Positions 34,158-41,743 of a stretch of 64,000 nt of DNA are shown here, one piece after another. Source of the DNA: Gammaproteobacteria bacterium (GTDB lineage: Bacteria; Pseudomonadota; Gammaproteobacteria; Burkholderiales; Rhodocyclaceae); the NCBI GenBank assembly GCA_029289265.1, contig JARFTX010000014.1, positions 1 through 64,000 of the forward strand, in the 5' to 3' direction. A model generated the notes under the pieces. The model made no database searches. It saw only the letters and a program-made list of their open reading frames with translations, and was not told the DNA's origin. Made by a program: the position numbers and the translations under genes. Within the stretch, counting starts at the first letter, position 1; each line of letters starts with the position of its first letter.

Positions 34158-34601
34158 CTACGGCTCGAGTTCCAGCATCTTGTTGGTTTCCATGTCGAAC
34201 GGCGCCGAGAAGTGCTCGTGCACGACCAGCCAGCGGCCGTCGCGCTTGCGATAGCAGGCGGTCATGCGCATCCAGCCCGAGCACTCCTTGCCGTCCGGAC
34301 CGGTGCCGCCGCAGCGGGTGAGCGCGTGGCAGAAGGCGACATCGCCGGCGGCGGCGACTTGTGGATCACGCAGCTCGAAGATCATCGGGCCCGTGCACAT
34401 CTTCAGGCAGGTCGCCCAGTGCTCGCGATAGGCGTCGCGCCCGACGAACTGCAGCGCGACGATGGCGTCGTAGGCGACGATGTCGGGTGCGTAGTGCGCG
34501 ACGATTCCCTCCAGGTCCTTGGCACGCACGGCCTCCTGCCACTGGTCGAGCACGGCACGGACTTCAGCCTTGGCGATTGCGGTCAGGTCGTTTGCATTCA
34601 T
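34158..34601 (-). CDS. SnoaL/NTF2-like domain protein
   Basis: A 147-aa protein with the NTF2-like cone fold pattern: a helix (VRAVLDQWQEAVRAKDLEGI), then VAHYAPDIVAYDA, a phrase REHWATCLKMC, and beta strands ending GRWLVVHEHFSAPFD. Such proteins (DUF4440/SnoaL_3-like) bind small hydrophobic ligands or act as isomerases; the specific role is unknown. An AGGAG precedes the ATG. It is followed on the same strand, about 115 bp upstream, by a PhnB-like gene, so the two may be co-transcribed. Confidence 0.75.
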   Translation of the reverse strand: MNANDLTAIAKAEVRAVLDQWQEAVRAKDLEGIVAHYAPDIVAYDAIVALQFVGRDAYREHWATCLKMCTGPMIFELRDPQVAAAGDVAFCHALTRCGGTGPDGKECSGWMRMTACYRKRDGRWLVVHEHFSAPFDMETNKMLELEP

Positions 34602-34715
34602 TGCGTTTCTCCTCGGTGGGGTCAGGCGGCGGTCCGGCCGGGCAGCGCCCTGACGGGGCGGACCTCGATGCGGCCGAGACGGGCGGGATACGCTCAACCG
34701 GTCGTCAGCCGATCC

Positions 34716-35129
34716 TCACTGCTTCTTCTCGCAGTTGATCATCCACGGCACGCCGAAGCGGTCGATGAACATCGCGAAGCGCTCCGCCCAGAAGGTCTCG
34801 GCGAGCGGCATCTGCACCGTGCCGTCCTTGGCGAGCGCGGCGTAGAGGCGCTCGGCCTCGGCGACCGAATCCACGTTGAGCGACACCGACACGCCGCGGA
34901 TCGGCTCGTACGGGCAGGCGGGCGTGCAGTCCGAGCCCATCAGCACCTGGTCGCCGACGGCGAGCCGGGCATGGATGATCTTGCCGCGATAGGCCGGCGG
35001 GATCTCTTCGGCACCGGGCGCCTCGCCATAGGAAAGCATCATCTCGATGGTGCCGCGAAGGCTCTCGGCGTAATGACGGAAGGCGGCCTCGCAGCAGCCG
35101 TCGAAACTCAGGTAGGGATTGATTCGCAT
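34716..35129 (-). CDS. VOC superfamily protein, PhnB-like
   Basis: A 137-aa glyoxalase/bleomycin-resistance-fold protein of the PhnB-like (3-demethylubiquinone-9 3-methyltransferase-like) group. Typical blocks: INPYLSFDGCCEAAFRHYAE at the start, IIHARLAVGDQVLMGSD in the middle, and the ending MFIDRFGVPWMINCEKK. Function unknown; no metal-binding set can be assigned with certainty. The start at 35129 is preceded by GAGGT 8 nt away. A longer in-frame extension to 35354 has no homology and was not used. Confidence 0.85.
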   Translation of the reverse strand: MRINPYLSFDGCCEAAFRHYAESLRGTIEMMLSYGEAPGAEEIPPAYRGKIIHARLAVGDQVLMGSDCTPACPYEPIRGVSVSLNVDSVAEAERLYAALAKDGTVQMPLAETFWAERFAMFIDRFGVPWMINCEKKQ

Positions 35130-35438
35130 CTCGTGTACCTCGTGCGTCTCGAGTGGTGGGGTGGGGGCGCCGCCCGCAACCGCGCCGGGATGTCCGGTCT
35201 GAACTTCGTAATAGCCGAGTGGCAGCGCCGAGTCCATGGCCGCTCCGCGGCGGACAGCCGTCCGAGGAAGGAAACGGTCGTGGCTTACCCTGTAGTCGAT
35301 CCGAGGTGAGCGAAATCGACAACGGGCCGCGCCCACGTGCTCACACTGACACACGCGGCCGCGGCTCGACCTGCGCGGTCGTATCCGCGCCGCCCGACCT
35401 TCGCCGCACGGGCACCCGCCCGCCGGCGGCTCAGGCGC
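35130..35438. other. Intergenic region
   Basis: About 310 bp between two minus-strand genes. It must contain the promoter of the PhnB-like/SnoaL-like pair. I see no gene, RNA or obvious hairpin in it. Confidence 0.4.
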
Positions 35439-37607
35439 TTACTTCGCCGGGTCCATCTCCGAAATCATCAGCCGCGCGGGAGTCGCGTCGTGGGCGATCG
35501 TCCCGACCCAGATCCGGTAGGTCCCGGAGCTCGGCCGCGCAAAGGCGACGGTCGGATTGAGCCCGCGCGCGGGACCGTCGTCGTTGCAGTACCAGTTGCC
35601 GTCGGGTGCATGGATCGCCAGCGAGATGTCGTCGTCGGCCTCGCCGTAGATGAAGAGCTTGTACTCGCCGGCCTGGTAGTCGAGCGCGAGATCGGGCTGG
35701 TCGGCGTCGATCCGGCCGACGCAGTCTTCGCCCAGCGTCGCATCGAGGGCTGCGGAGCCGCCGGCCATCAGGTCGACGCGATAGGGGTCGGGCGCGAAAT
35801 CGGCCGTCAGCTTCACCGCCCCGAACATCGGCGCGGCCTCGAGGTTAGGCTTGGCGGCGATCGCGCCGTCACCGTCGCTGAACAGTGCGGCGAGCGCACC
35901 CAGTGCCAGCAGGCCGGCATCTGCATCGCTCTCTACCCCATTGACCGAGAGCTTCCCGGCAGCCCAGCTCGCCTCGGCGCGCACCGCATCGGCCGAGACG
36001 ACGAGGAACGGAATCTCGCGTGCGGCCGCGATCAGCTGCTCGTAGCGCGCTTCGGCCTCGGCTGCCCGTGAAGCCGCATCGGGCACGGGTTGGCCGGAGC
36101 GGACCTCGCCCCGCCACTCCGCCTCGACCAGCGCCGCAGCCAGCGAGCGCAGCGCGGCCGTGCGCACCGCGATGCCCGCCTGGGCTTCGAGGCGACCGAG
36201 AAGCTGAACCGGATCGTCGAGGTCGACACCCGGCTCGCCCGCGAAGGACACGACCAGGCGCGCGGTGGCGTCATCCGGGCCGTCGACGCCCAGCGCGATC
36301 CGGTCGAAGCCGGCCGACACCTTGCCCGCCAGAAGACGAGCGCCGACCGAGCGCAGGGTCTGCTCGAACTCCGCGTCGGGCACGAACACGCCGGCCTGCG
36401 TCTGGCGTTCGATGGCGGCAAGGAGCTCGTCGAGCGGCGCGGCGGCGAGCCCCTTGATCGAGAAGTCCAGCTGGCCACCGGCGATGCCGACGCCGTCGAT
36501 CGACACCGGACCGATGCCGAGCGCAAGCGTCTGATCGATGGCCTCGCCGGCGAGGCGGGTACGGGAGCTCAGCGCGAGCGCCGCCGCCTCGAGGCGCGAA
36601 CCCTGCGCGCTCGCGGCGAGACGGTCGAGCCGAGCACCGGCATCGCCAACCCAGATCGTCGGCCATTCGCTCACGGCATCCATGTCGAAGGCGAGCTTGC
36701 CGGCCTCGACCGACGCGGCCTGCGTGCCGGAGGTTTCGAACCGCAGCGAGCCGATGGCCCCATCCGCCTTGAGCGCCTGGCGCGGCGCACCGTCGCGACC
36801 CGCCGCCGTGCGGGCCGCAGTGCGCAGCTCGATTCCGGCGAGCGTGAAACCGTCCTTCTCGGCGGAAAGCGCAAGCTCACGGACGGCCAGCGAAGCGGGG
36901 CCGGTCCACAGCCCTTCGCCTATGCGCTTCAGGTCCCCCGCCACCGCGATGCCGCGCACCGCCGCCCGAGCGGCGTCCGACCCCGAAGACGCGACCGAGA
37001 GTTCGTCGAGGCGAAACTCGGCATCGATCGCCCGCGCTCCAGCGCCGACAGCCATGCGTCCCGCGAGTCCGGCAAGCACCAGATCGGCAACGGGCTCGTC
37101 CGGGGCCGGCGCGAGCTTGCCGCGGTAGTCGATGCCACGCAGCCGCAGCGCGAGCGTGCGGTCCAGGCCGAGCACCGCGACGCCCTCCAGCAGCGGCCGC
37201 TGGCCGGGGTACTGCGGCAGCATGTCGCGCAAGCCCTCAGGCAGCGGCACCGCGTGCTCGCTGCGGGCGAGCGCCACCCCGTCGCCGCCGCCCACCCACG
37301 GCCCGTGCCGCACCGCGCTGCTGCCCTGGATGCGCACGCCGGGCGGGGCCTCGTCGGAGAATTCCGCGACCAGCTCGTGCAGCACGCTGCCCGGCAGCGG
37401 GCGCAGTTCGACGTCGTAATGCAGCACGCCGTCGAACAGGCGCCGCTCGTAACTCATGCGATGGACGCGTACGTCGTCGAGGGCGGCGAGGGCCGTCTCG
37501 TAGCCGGCCACCTCCTGTGCAATGACGGTGCCGACGTGGTGCGCCGTGCCGACGTAGGCGGCGGCGAGCGCGGCGAGGACGGAGGCGGCGACGAGAGTTT
37601 TCTTCAT
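35439..37607 (-). CDS. DUF945 (YdgA-like) protein with C-terminal beta-domain extension
   Basis: A 722-aa protein with an N-terminal signal anchor (MKKTLVAASVLAALAAAYVG). The first about 590 residues follow the DUF945/YdgA pattern, as in GYETALAALDDVRVHRMSYE, LFDGVLHYDVELRPLPG and repeated LDRLAASAQG-type strands. YdgA-like proteins are envelope proteins of unknown function. The last about 130 residues (from PMFGAVKLTADF) look like a separate beta-sandwich, with YKLFIYGEADDDISLAIHAP, a Cys in NWYCNDDG and SSGTYRIWVGTIA. This resembles pre-peptidase C-terminal-like domains and is not usual in DUF945 proteins. An alternative ATG lies at 37616. Confidence 0.7.
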   Translation of the reverse strand: MKKTLVAASVLAALAAAYVGTAHHVGTVIAQEVAGYETALAALDDVRVHRMSYERRLFDGVLHYDVELRPLPGSVLHELVAEFSDEAPPGVRIQGSSAVRHGPWVGGGDGVALARSEHAVPLPEGLRDMLPQYPGQRPLLEGVAVLGLDRTLALRLRGIDYRGKLAPAPDEPVADLVLAGLAGRMAVGAGARAIDAEFRLDELSVASSGSDAARAAVRGIAVAGDLKRIGEGLWTGPASLAVRELALSAEKDGFTLAGIELRTAARTAAGRDGAPRQALKADGAIGSLRFETSGTQAASVEAGKLAFDMDAVSEWPTIWVGDAGARLDRLAASAQGSRLEAAALALSSRTRLAGEAIDQTLALGIGPVSIDGVGIAGGQLDFSIKGLAAAPLDELLAAIERQTQAGVFVPDAEFEQTLRSVGARLLAGKVSAGFDRIALGVDGPDDATARLVVSFAGEPGVDLDDPVQLLGRLEAQAGIAVRTAALRSLAAALVEAEWRGEVRSGQPVPDAASRAAEAEARYEQLIAAAREIPFLVVSADAVRAEASWAAGKLSVNGVESDADAGLLALGALAALFSDGDGAIAAKPNLEAAPMFGAVKLTADFAPDPYRVDLMAGGSAALDATLGEDCVGRIDADQPDLALDYQAGEYKLFIYGEADDDISLAIHAPDGNWYCNDDGPARGLNPTVAFARPSSGTYRIWVGTIAHDATPARLMISEMDPAK

Positions 37608-37822
37608 GGTGGTCATTCGTTCGCGATGGACAGAGAGCGGCAGTCTATCCGGGTATTCGCGGAACATGCTGGAACTATTGCACGCAGGCCTCAACGTCCG
37701 GACAGGCCGATCTTTCGCGCTCGACATCGAGCGGGGAGCTTGACCTCAGGACCGGACGATTCCAACCTGTCAGGGCAGACCGTCAAGCGTCCGCGATCGA
37801 TAACGACAACGAGGAGACCCCC

Positions 37823-39436
37823 ATGCAGAGCCCGACCGCCCCTTCGCCCACGCGCGGCACCTTCATGAGCGGTGCCGACTACCGCGAGTCGCTGCGCCGC
37901 TATCAACCCACCGTCTATGTCGATGGCCGGCGCGTCGAGTCGGTCGCCGACGAGCCGGCGCTGCAGCCCGGCATCCGCGCGCTCGCCGTCAGCTACGATT
38001 TCGCGCTCGACCCCGACAAGGCGCCGCTGATGACCGCAGTGCAGTCCTCGCGCGGCAAGACCGTCAATCGCATGCTGCATCTCAACGAGTCCGCCGGCGA
38101 TCTGCTGAACAAGCTCGAGGCGGTGCGGGTGCTGTGCCAGGAGACGGGCTGCGCGCAGCGCTATCTCGCGCACGACGCGCTCAACGCGCTCGGCCAGGTC
38201 ACGGCGCGCATCGACGACGCGCGCGGCGGCCGCGAGCACCGCGACCGCTTCGCGGCCTATCTCGAGCACGTCCAGGACGGCGACCTCGCCCTCGGCATCG
38301 CGATGACCGACGCCAAGGGCGATCGCACGCGGCGCCCGCACGAGCAGGCGAACGCCGACAGCTACGTGCATGTGGTCGAGCGCGACGGCCGCGGCATCGT
38401 GATCTCCGGCGCCAAGGCGATCGTCACCGGCGCGCCCTACATGCACGAGCTGCTGGTGATGCCGTGCCGCAACATGGGCGCCGAGGACGCCGACTTCGCG
38501 GTGTGCTGCGCGGTGCCGGTCGATGCGCCGGGGCTCACCATGGTGGCGCGCCCGGCCGGGCGCCCGGGCGAGAAGCCCGAGCACGGCGAGCCGCTCTTCT
38601 CGCGCCGCTACGGCCAGTCGACCGCGGTGGTGATGTTCGACCGCGTGTTCGTGCCGTGGGAGCGCGTCTTCTACGCCGGCGAGTGGGAGCACTCGGGCGT
38701 GCTCACCTACAGCTACGCCACCCACCACCGCCACAGCTGCATCGGCGCGCGCGCCGGCTTCGGCGACCTGCTGATCGGCGCCGGCGCGCTGATGTGCGAG
38801 GCGAACGGCTTCGATCCCGGACGCACGGCGTCGCTGCGCGAGCCGATGGTGGAGCTCATCAAGATCGTCGAGGGCTTCTTCGCCTGCGGCGTCGCCGCGA
38901 GCGTCTACGGCGTCGCCGACGAGCACAGCGGCACCTTCATGCCCGAGCCGGTGTTCGCCAACATCGGCAAGCTCCTGCTCGCCACACAGATCTACGACAT
39001 GCACCGCCTCGCCCACGAGGTCTCCGGCGGGCTGGTGGTCGCCCTGCCCGGCCCCGACGAGGACCACAACCCGGCCACCGCCGCGACGCTCGCCGAGGTG
39101 TTGCGCGCGAACCCCGCCGTGCCCTACGACAAGCGCATCGAGGTGGCGCGTTTCGTCGAGGACCTCACCGCCTCCTACCAGGGCGGCTGGTACTCGCTGA
39201 TCAGCCTGCACGGCGGCGGCTCGCCGGCGGCGATGAAGCAGGAGATTTGGCGCCACTACCCGGTCGGCAGCAAGGTGGAGCTGGTCGAGCGGCTGCTCGA
39301 GCGCGGCGTGCTGCACGATGCGTCGCGCCCGATCACCCGCAACCGCCAGCCCGGACGCTGCTGCGCGGCCGGCTGCGCCGCGCCGGGTGAGCCGATCATG
39401 GTCCGGCTGCCCGCGGCGCCACCGCTCAGGGACTAG
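37823..39436 (+). CDS. 4-hydroxybutyryl-CoA dehydratase / 4-hydroxyphenylacetate hydroxylase-family protein lacking two cluster ligands
   Basis: A 537-aa acyl-CoA-dehydrogenase-like flavoprotein. It aligns over its length with 4-hydroxybutyryl-CoA dehydratase: MSGADYRESLRRYQPTVYV, GKTVNRMLHLNESAGDLLNK, GIAMTDAKGDRTRRP and SLISLHGGGSPAAMKQEI. In the clostridial enzyme the 4Fe-4S cluster is held by Cys99, Cys103, His292 and Cys299 (recalled, not looked up). Here the matching positions read Cys (TGCAQRY), Tyr, His (HHRHSC) and Ala (IGARAG). A normal cluster therefore seems impossible, and a flavin-only activity related to 4-hydroxyphenylacetate 3-monooxygenase (HpaB) is more likely. No flavin reductase partner is adjacent. 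Confidence 0.75.
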   Translation: MQSPTAPSPTRGTFMSGADYRESLRRYQPTVYVDGRRVESVADEPALQPGIRALAVSYDFALDPDKAPLMTAVQSSRGKTVNRMLHLNESAGDLLNKLEAVRVLCQETGCAQRYLAHDALNALGQVTARIDDARGGREHRDRFAAYLEHVQDGDLALGIAMTDAKGDRTRRPHEQANADSYVHVVERDGRGIVISGAKAIVTGAPYMHELLVMPCRNMGAEDADFAVCCAVPVDAPGLTMVARPAGRPGEKPEHGEPLFSRRYGQSTAVVMFDRVFVPWERVFYAGEWEHSGVLTYSYATHHRHSCIGARAGFGDLLIGAGALMCEANGFDPGRTASLREPMVELIKIVEGFFACGVAASVYGVADEHSGTFMPEPVFANIGKLLLATQIYDMHRLAHEVSGGLVVALPGPDEDHNPATAATLAEVLRANPAVPYDKRIEVARFVEDLTASYQGGWYSLISLHGGGSPAAMKQEIWRHYPVGSKVELVERLLERGVLHDASRPITRNRQPGRCCAAGCAAPGEPIMVRLPAAPPLRD

Positions 39437-40208
39437 GCTCTTCGCCCGGCAGACCGTCCTCGCCGTCGCGCCGCGCCGCTTGGCGGGCGCGGTGCGCGCT
39501 GCGATGCTGGTGCAGGTCGATGGCAATCTTGAGCGCGACCAGGATCGCCAGCGCCGGCGCGAGCGAGCCGCCGCCGCTGCCGATGACGAGGAAGGCGCCG
39601 AACAGGATCGCCAGGTGCAGTGCGACGATGCGCTTGTAGGGATCGAACATGATGTCGTCGGCATCGCGCCCGGCATCCTCGCCACCGGTGAAGTGATGCA
39701 CCACGGTCGAGATGCCGTGGCTCACGACGAAGGCGAGAAGCGGCAGCGTCAGCAGACCCGGCGCGTCGCGCGTGATCTCGGCGATCAGTCCGGCCAGCAT
39801 GTGGAAAGGGAGGAGCGGCCCCCACGCGTCGTCGTCGAATCCGGCCGGAGCGTCGGCCGCGTCGGCGCCCTGGGTCGCCAGCGCGAGGATGAACATGCCG
39901 TGCCCGGCGCAGAAGAAGGAGTAATGGAAGCTGAAGAAGGCGGCCGGGAACAGCGCTTTCAGGCCCCCGGCGTGCAGCATCCGCAGCAAGGTGTAGCCGC
40001 CGACCACCAGATTTTCGAGCCAGTAGAGCAGCAACAGGTTGCGCGCGCTCCAGTCGAAGAACAGCACGCCGGCGAGTGGAATCAGGTTGGCGATGACGAG
40101 CGCCCGCAGCGGCAGGCGGTCGCGCTCGGCCCAGTCGCGGGGGGGCTGCGCTGGCGGCGGCGGGCGCCGGCCCGGTGGCGGGGCCGACGCTCGCAGCATC
40201 GACGGCAT
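39426..40208 (-). CDS. DUF6498-like multi-spanning membrane protein
   Basis: A membrane protein with about six hydrophobic segments: ALVIANLIPLAGVLFFDWSA, LLYWLENLVVGGYTLLRML, AAFFSFHYSFFCAGHGMFIL, LLTLPLLAFVVSHGISTVVH and ALHLAILFGAFLVIGSGGG. The WLENLVVG and HYSFFC..HG..I stretches match the DUF6498 pattern. Function unknown. The start is uncertain: ATG 40208 (260 aa) comes right before a Pro-rich cytoplasmic segment; an in-frame ATG at 40337 would give 303 aa. Neither has a good ribosome-binding site. The stop overlaps the end of the convergent 4HBD-like gene by about 10 bp. Confidence 0.65.
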   Translation of the reverse strand: MPSMLRASAPPPGRRPPPPAQPPRDWAERDRLPLRALVIANLIPLAGVLFFDWSARNLLLLYWLENLVVGGYTLLRMLHAGGLKALFPAAFFSFHYSFFCAGHGMFILALATQGADAADAPAGFDDDAWGPLLPFHMLAGLIAEITRDAPGLLTLPLLAFVVSHGISTVVHHFTGGEDAGRDADDIMFDPYKRIVALHLAILFGAFLVIGSGGGSLAPALAILVALKIAIDLHQHRSAHRARQAARRDGEDGLPGEEPSP

Positions 40209-40535
40209 GGTGTCCGCGTCGCCGCGCGCGGCATCGAGCGGGGAATCGCGCTCGGCATGCGCCGTCGTGATGCAGACGGGGCCGCCGCCGAGGCTGCCCG
40301 AGGCGCCGCTCGGCACAGTCTCCAGAAATCGCGTCATGGTCGGAATGCTCACGGGGCAGGAAGTCCGCGCCATGTTACCGCTGCCCCGCTCACGCAGACG
40401 GATTTGTCCGGCCCGAACTGAAGTTTCCGCCGCGGCGGCCGTTAATACCTCGAACGCACGGGATTGCGCCCGCACCGTCGGCAGGGCTGGAGGTGTCGCG
40501 GTGCCGCGCGTCCAAGTCATCCGGGGAACGCGGCC

Positions 40536-41618
40536 ATGATCATCGCCTCATCCGAAATCAGCATGCAGTCCTCGCACCTCGCGTTCAGCCGCACCGAGGT
40601 GTCGGAACGGCTTGAGATGTGGGTCGGCCCAAGGCCCGCCCGTGCGGCCAACCCTGCGCTCCCGCCGCAAGCCGCGCCGCGCGCGCACGCTCAGGCGGCG
40701 CTGGGCGCGCCTTCGGCGCGGGTGTCGCTCTCGGCAGAGGGCCTCGCCGCCCAATCCGCCGACGAGGTGCAGGACGAGATGGATCCGCTCGACGCCGACC
40801 CGCGGCTCAAGCTGCTGGCGACCATGATCGAGATGCTGACCGGCCGTGCGCTGCGCACGCTTCGGCTCGGTGACTTCACGCCGGCATCCAAGCCCGGCTT
40901 CGAGCCACCGGCTGGCCCGCGCGGCGAGACGCGCGGCGGAGCCGGGGCCGGTTTCGGCATCGAGTACGAGTTCAACTCCACGCGCATCGAGTACGAGCAC
41001 ACGCGCTTTCAGGCGAGCGGGACGATCCGCACGGCCGACGGGCAGGAGATCCGCTTCGAGGTCGCCTTCGCGATGGAGCGCAGCTTCATGGAGTCGACGC
41101 AATTCAGCTTCCGCGCCGGCGACGCGCGCCTCAAGGATCCGCTGGTGCTCGACTTCGGCGGACCGGCCGCGGCGCTGCAGAACACCCGCTTCGCCTTCGA
41201 TCTCGACGGCGACGGCGAACTCGACCAGGTGCCGCTGCTCGGCGGCGGCCGGGGCTTTCTCGCCATCGACCGCAACGGCAACGGGCAGATCGACAGCGGC
41301 AAGGAGTTGTTCGGCCCGACGAGTGGCGACGGCTTCGCCGAGCTTGCCGCGCTGGACGCCGACGGCAACGGCTGGATCGACGCGGCCGACCCGGCCTGGG
41401 CGCAGCTGCGCCTGTGGCAGCCCTCGGCCGACGGCCTGGGCAGCCTGCAGACCCTCGACGAGGCCGGGGTCGGCGCGCTCTACCTGAGCCGTGTCGCAAC
41501 GCCCTTCGATCTGCGCAACGGCGCCAACGAGACGCTGGGTGTGATGCGCTCGAGCGGCGTCTACGTCGGCGCCGACGGGCGCGTCGGCACGGTCAGCCAG
41601 ATCGACCTGAGCGTCTGA
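40536..41618 (+). CDS. EF-hand-like calcium-binding protein, unknown function
   Basis: A 360-aa protein without a Sec signal peptide. The middle part (about 137-195) is beta-rich (GIEYEFNSTRIEYEHTRFQA). Three EF-hand-type calcium loops follow: DLDGDGELD (222-230), DRNGNGQID (245-253) and DADGNGWID (274-282), within the context GRGFLAIDRNGNG..KELFGPTSGDGFAEL. That context is common in VCBS/RTX-associated modules of large secreted proteins, but here it stands alone, without RTX repeats. Secretion route and role are unknown. GGGGAA precedes the ATG at 40536; an in-frame ATG at 40563 is possible. Confidence 0.65.
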   Translation: MIIASSEISMQSSHLAFSRTEVSERLEMWVGPRPARAANPALPPQAAPRAHAQAALGAPSARVSLSAEGLAAQSADEVQDEMDPLDADPRLKLLATMIEMLTGRALRTLRLGDFTPASKPGFEPPAGPRGETRGGAGAGFGIEYEFNSTRIEYEHTRFQASGTIRTADGQEIRFEVAFAMERSFMESTQFSFRAGDARLKDPLVLDFGGPAAALQNTRFAFDLDGDGELDQVPLLGGGRGFLAIDRNGNGQIDSGKELFGPTSGDGFAELAALDADGNGWIDAADPAWAQLRLWQPSADGLGSLQTLDEAGVGALYLSRVATPFDLRNGANETLGVMRSSGVYVGADGRVGTVSQIDLSV

Positions 41619-41743
41619 CCATGCTCGTCCTCGCGTGCGAGCGCCAACGCGGCGCCATCACACGATGGACATTGCTTTGCCCCTGAGCGCTTCATAGACT
41701 TCAAGCGGGCCGGTGAGCGCGACAGCCATCCGGGGGTGCCCGC

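Noticed and set aside
31087-34284. Minus-strand ORF of over 1000 codons covering the dienoyl-CoA reductase
   Set aside because: Antisense shadow; the plus strand encodes an enzyme with intact FMN, Fe-S and FAD motifs.
34716-35354. Longer form (212 aa) of the PhnB-like protein
   Set aside because: The extra N-terminal 75 residues have no homology or ribosome-binding site, while the ATG at 35129 has both context and the family's usual start.
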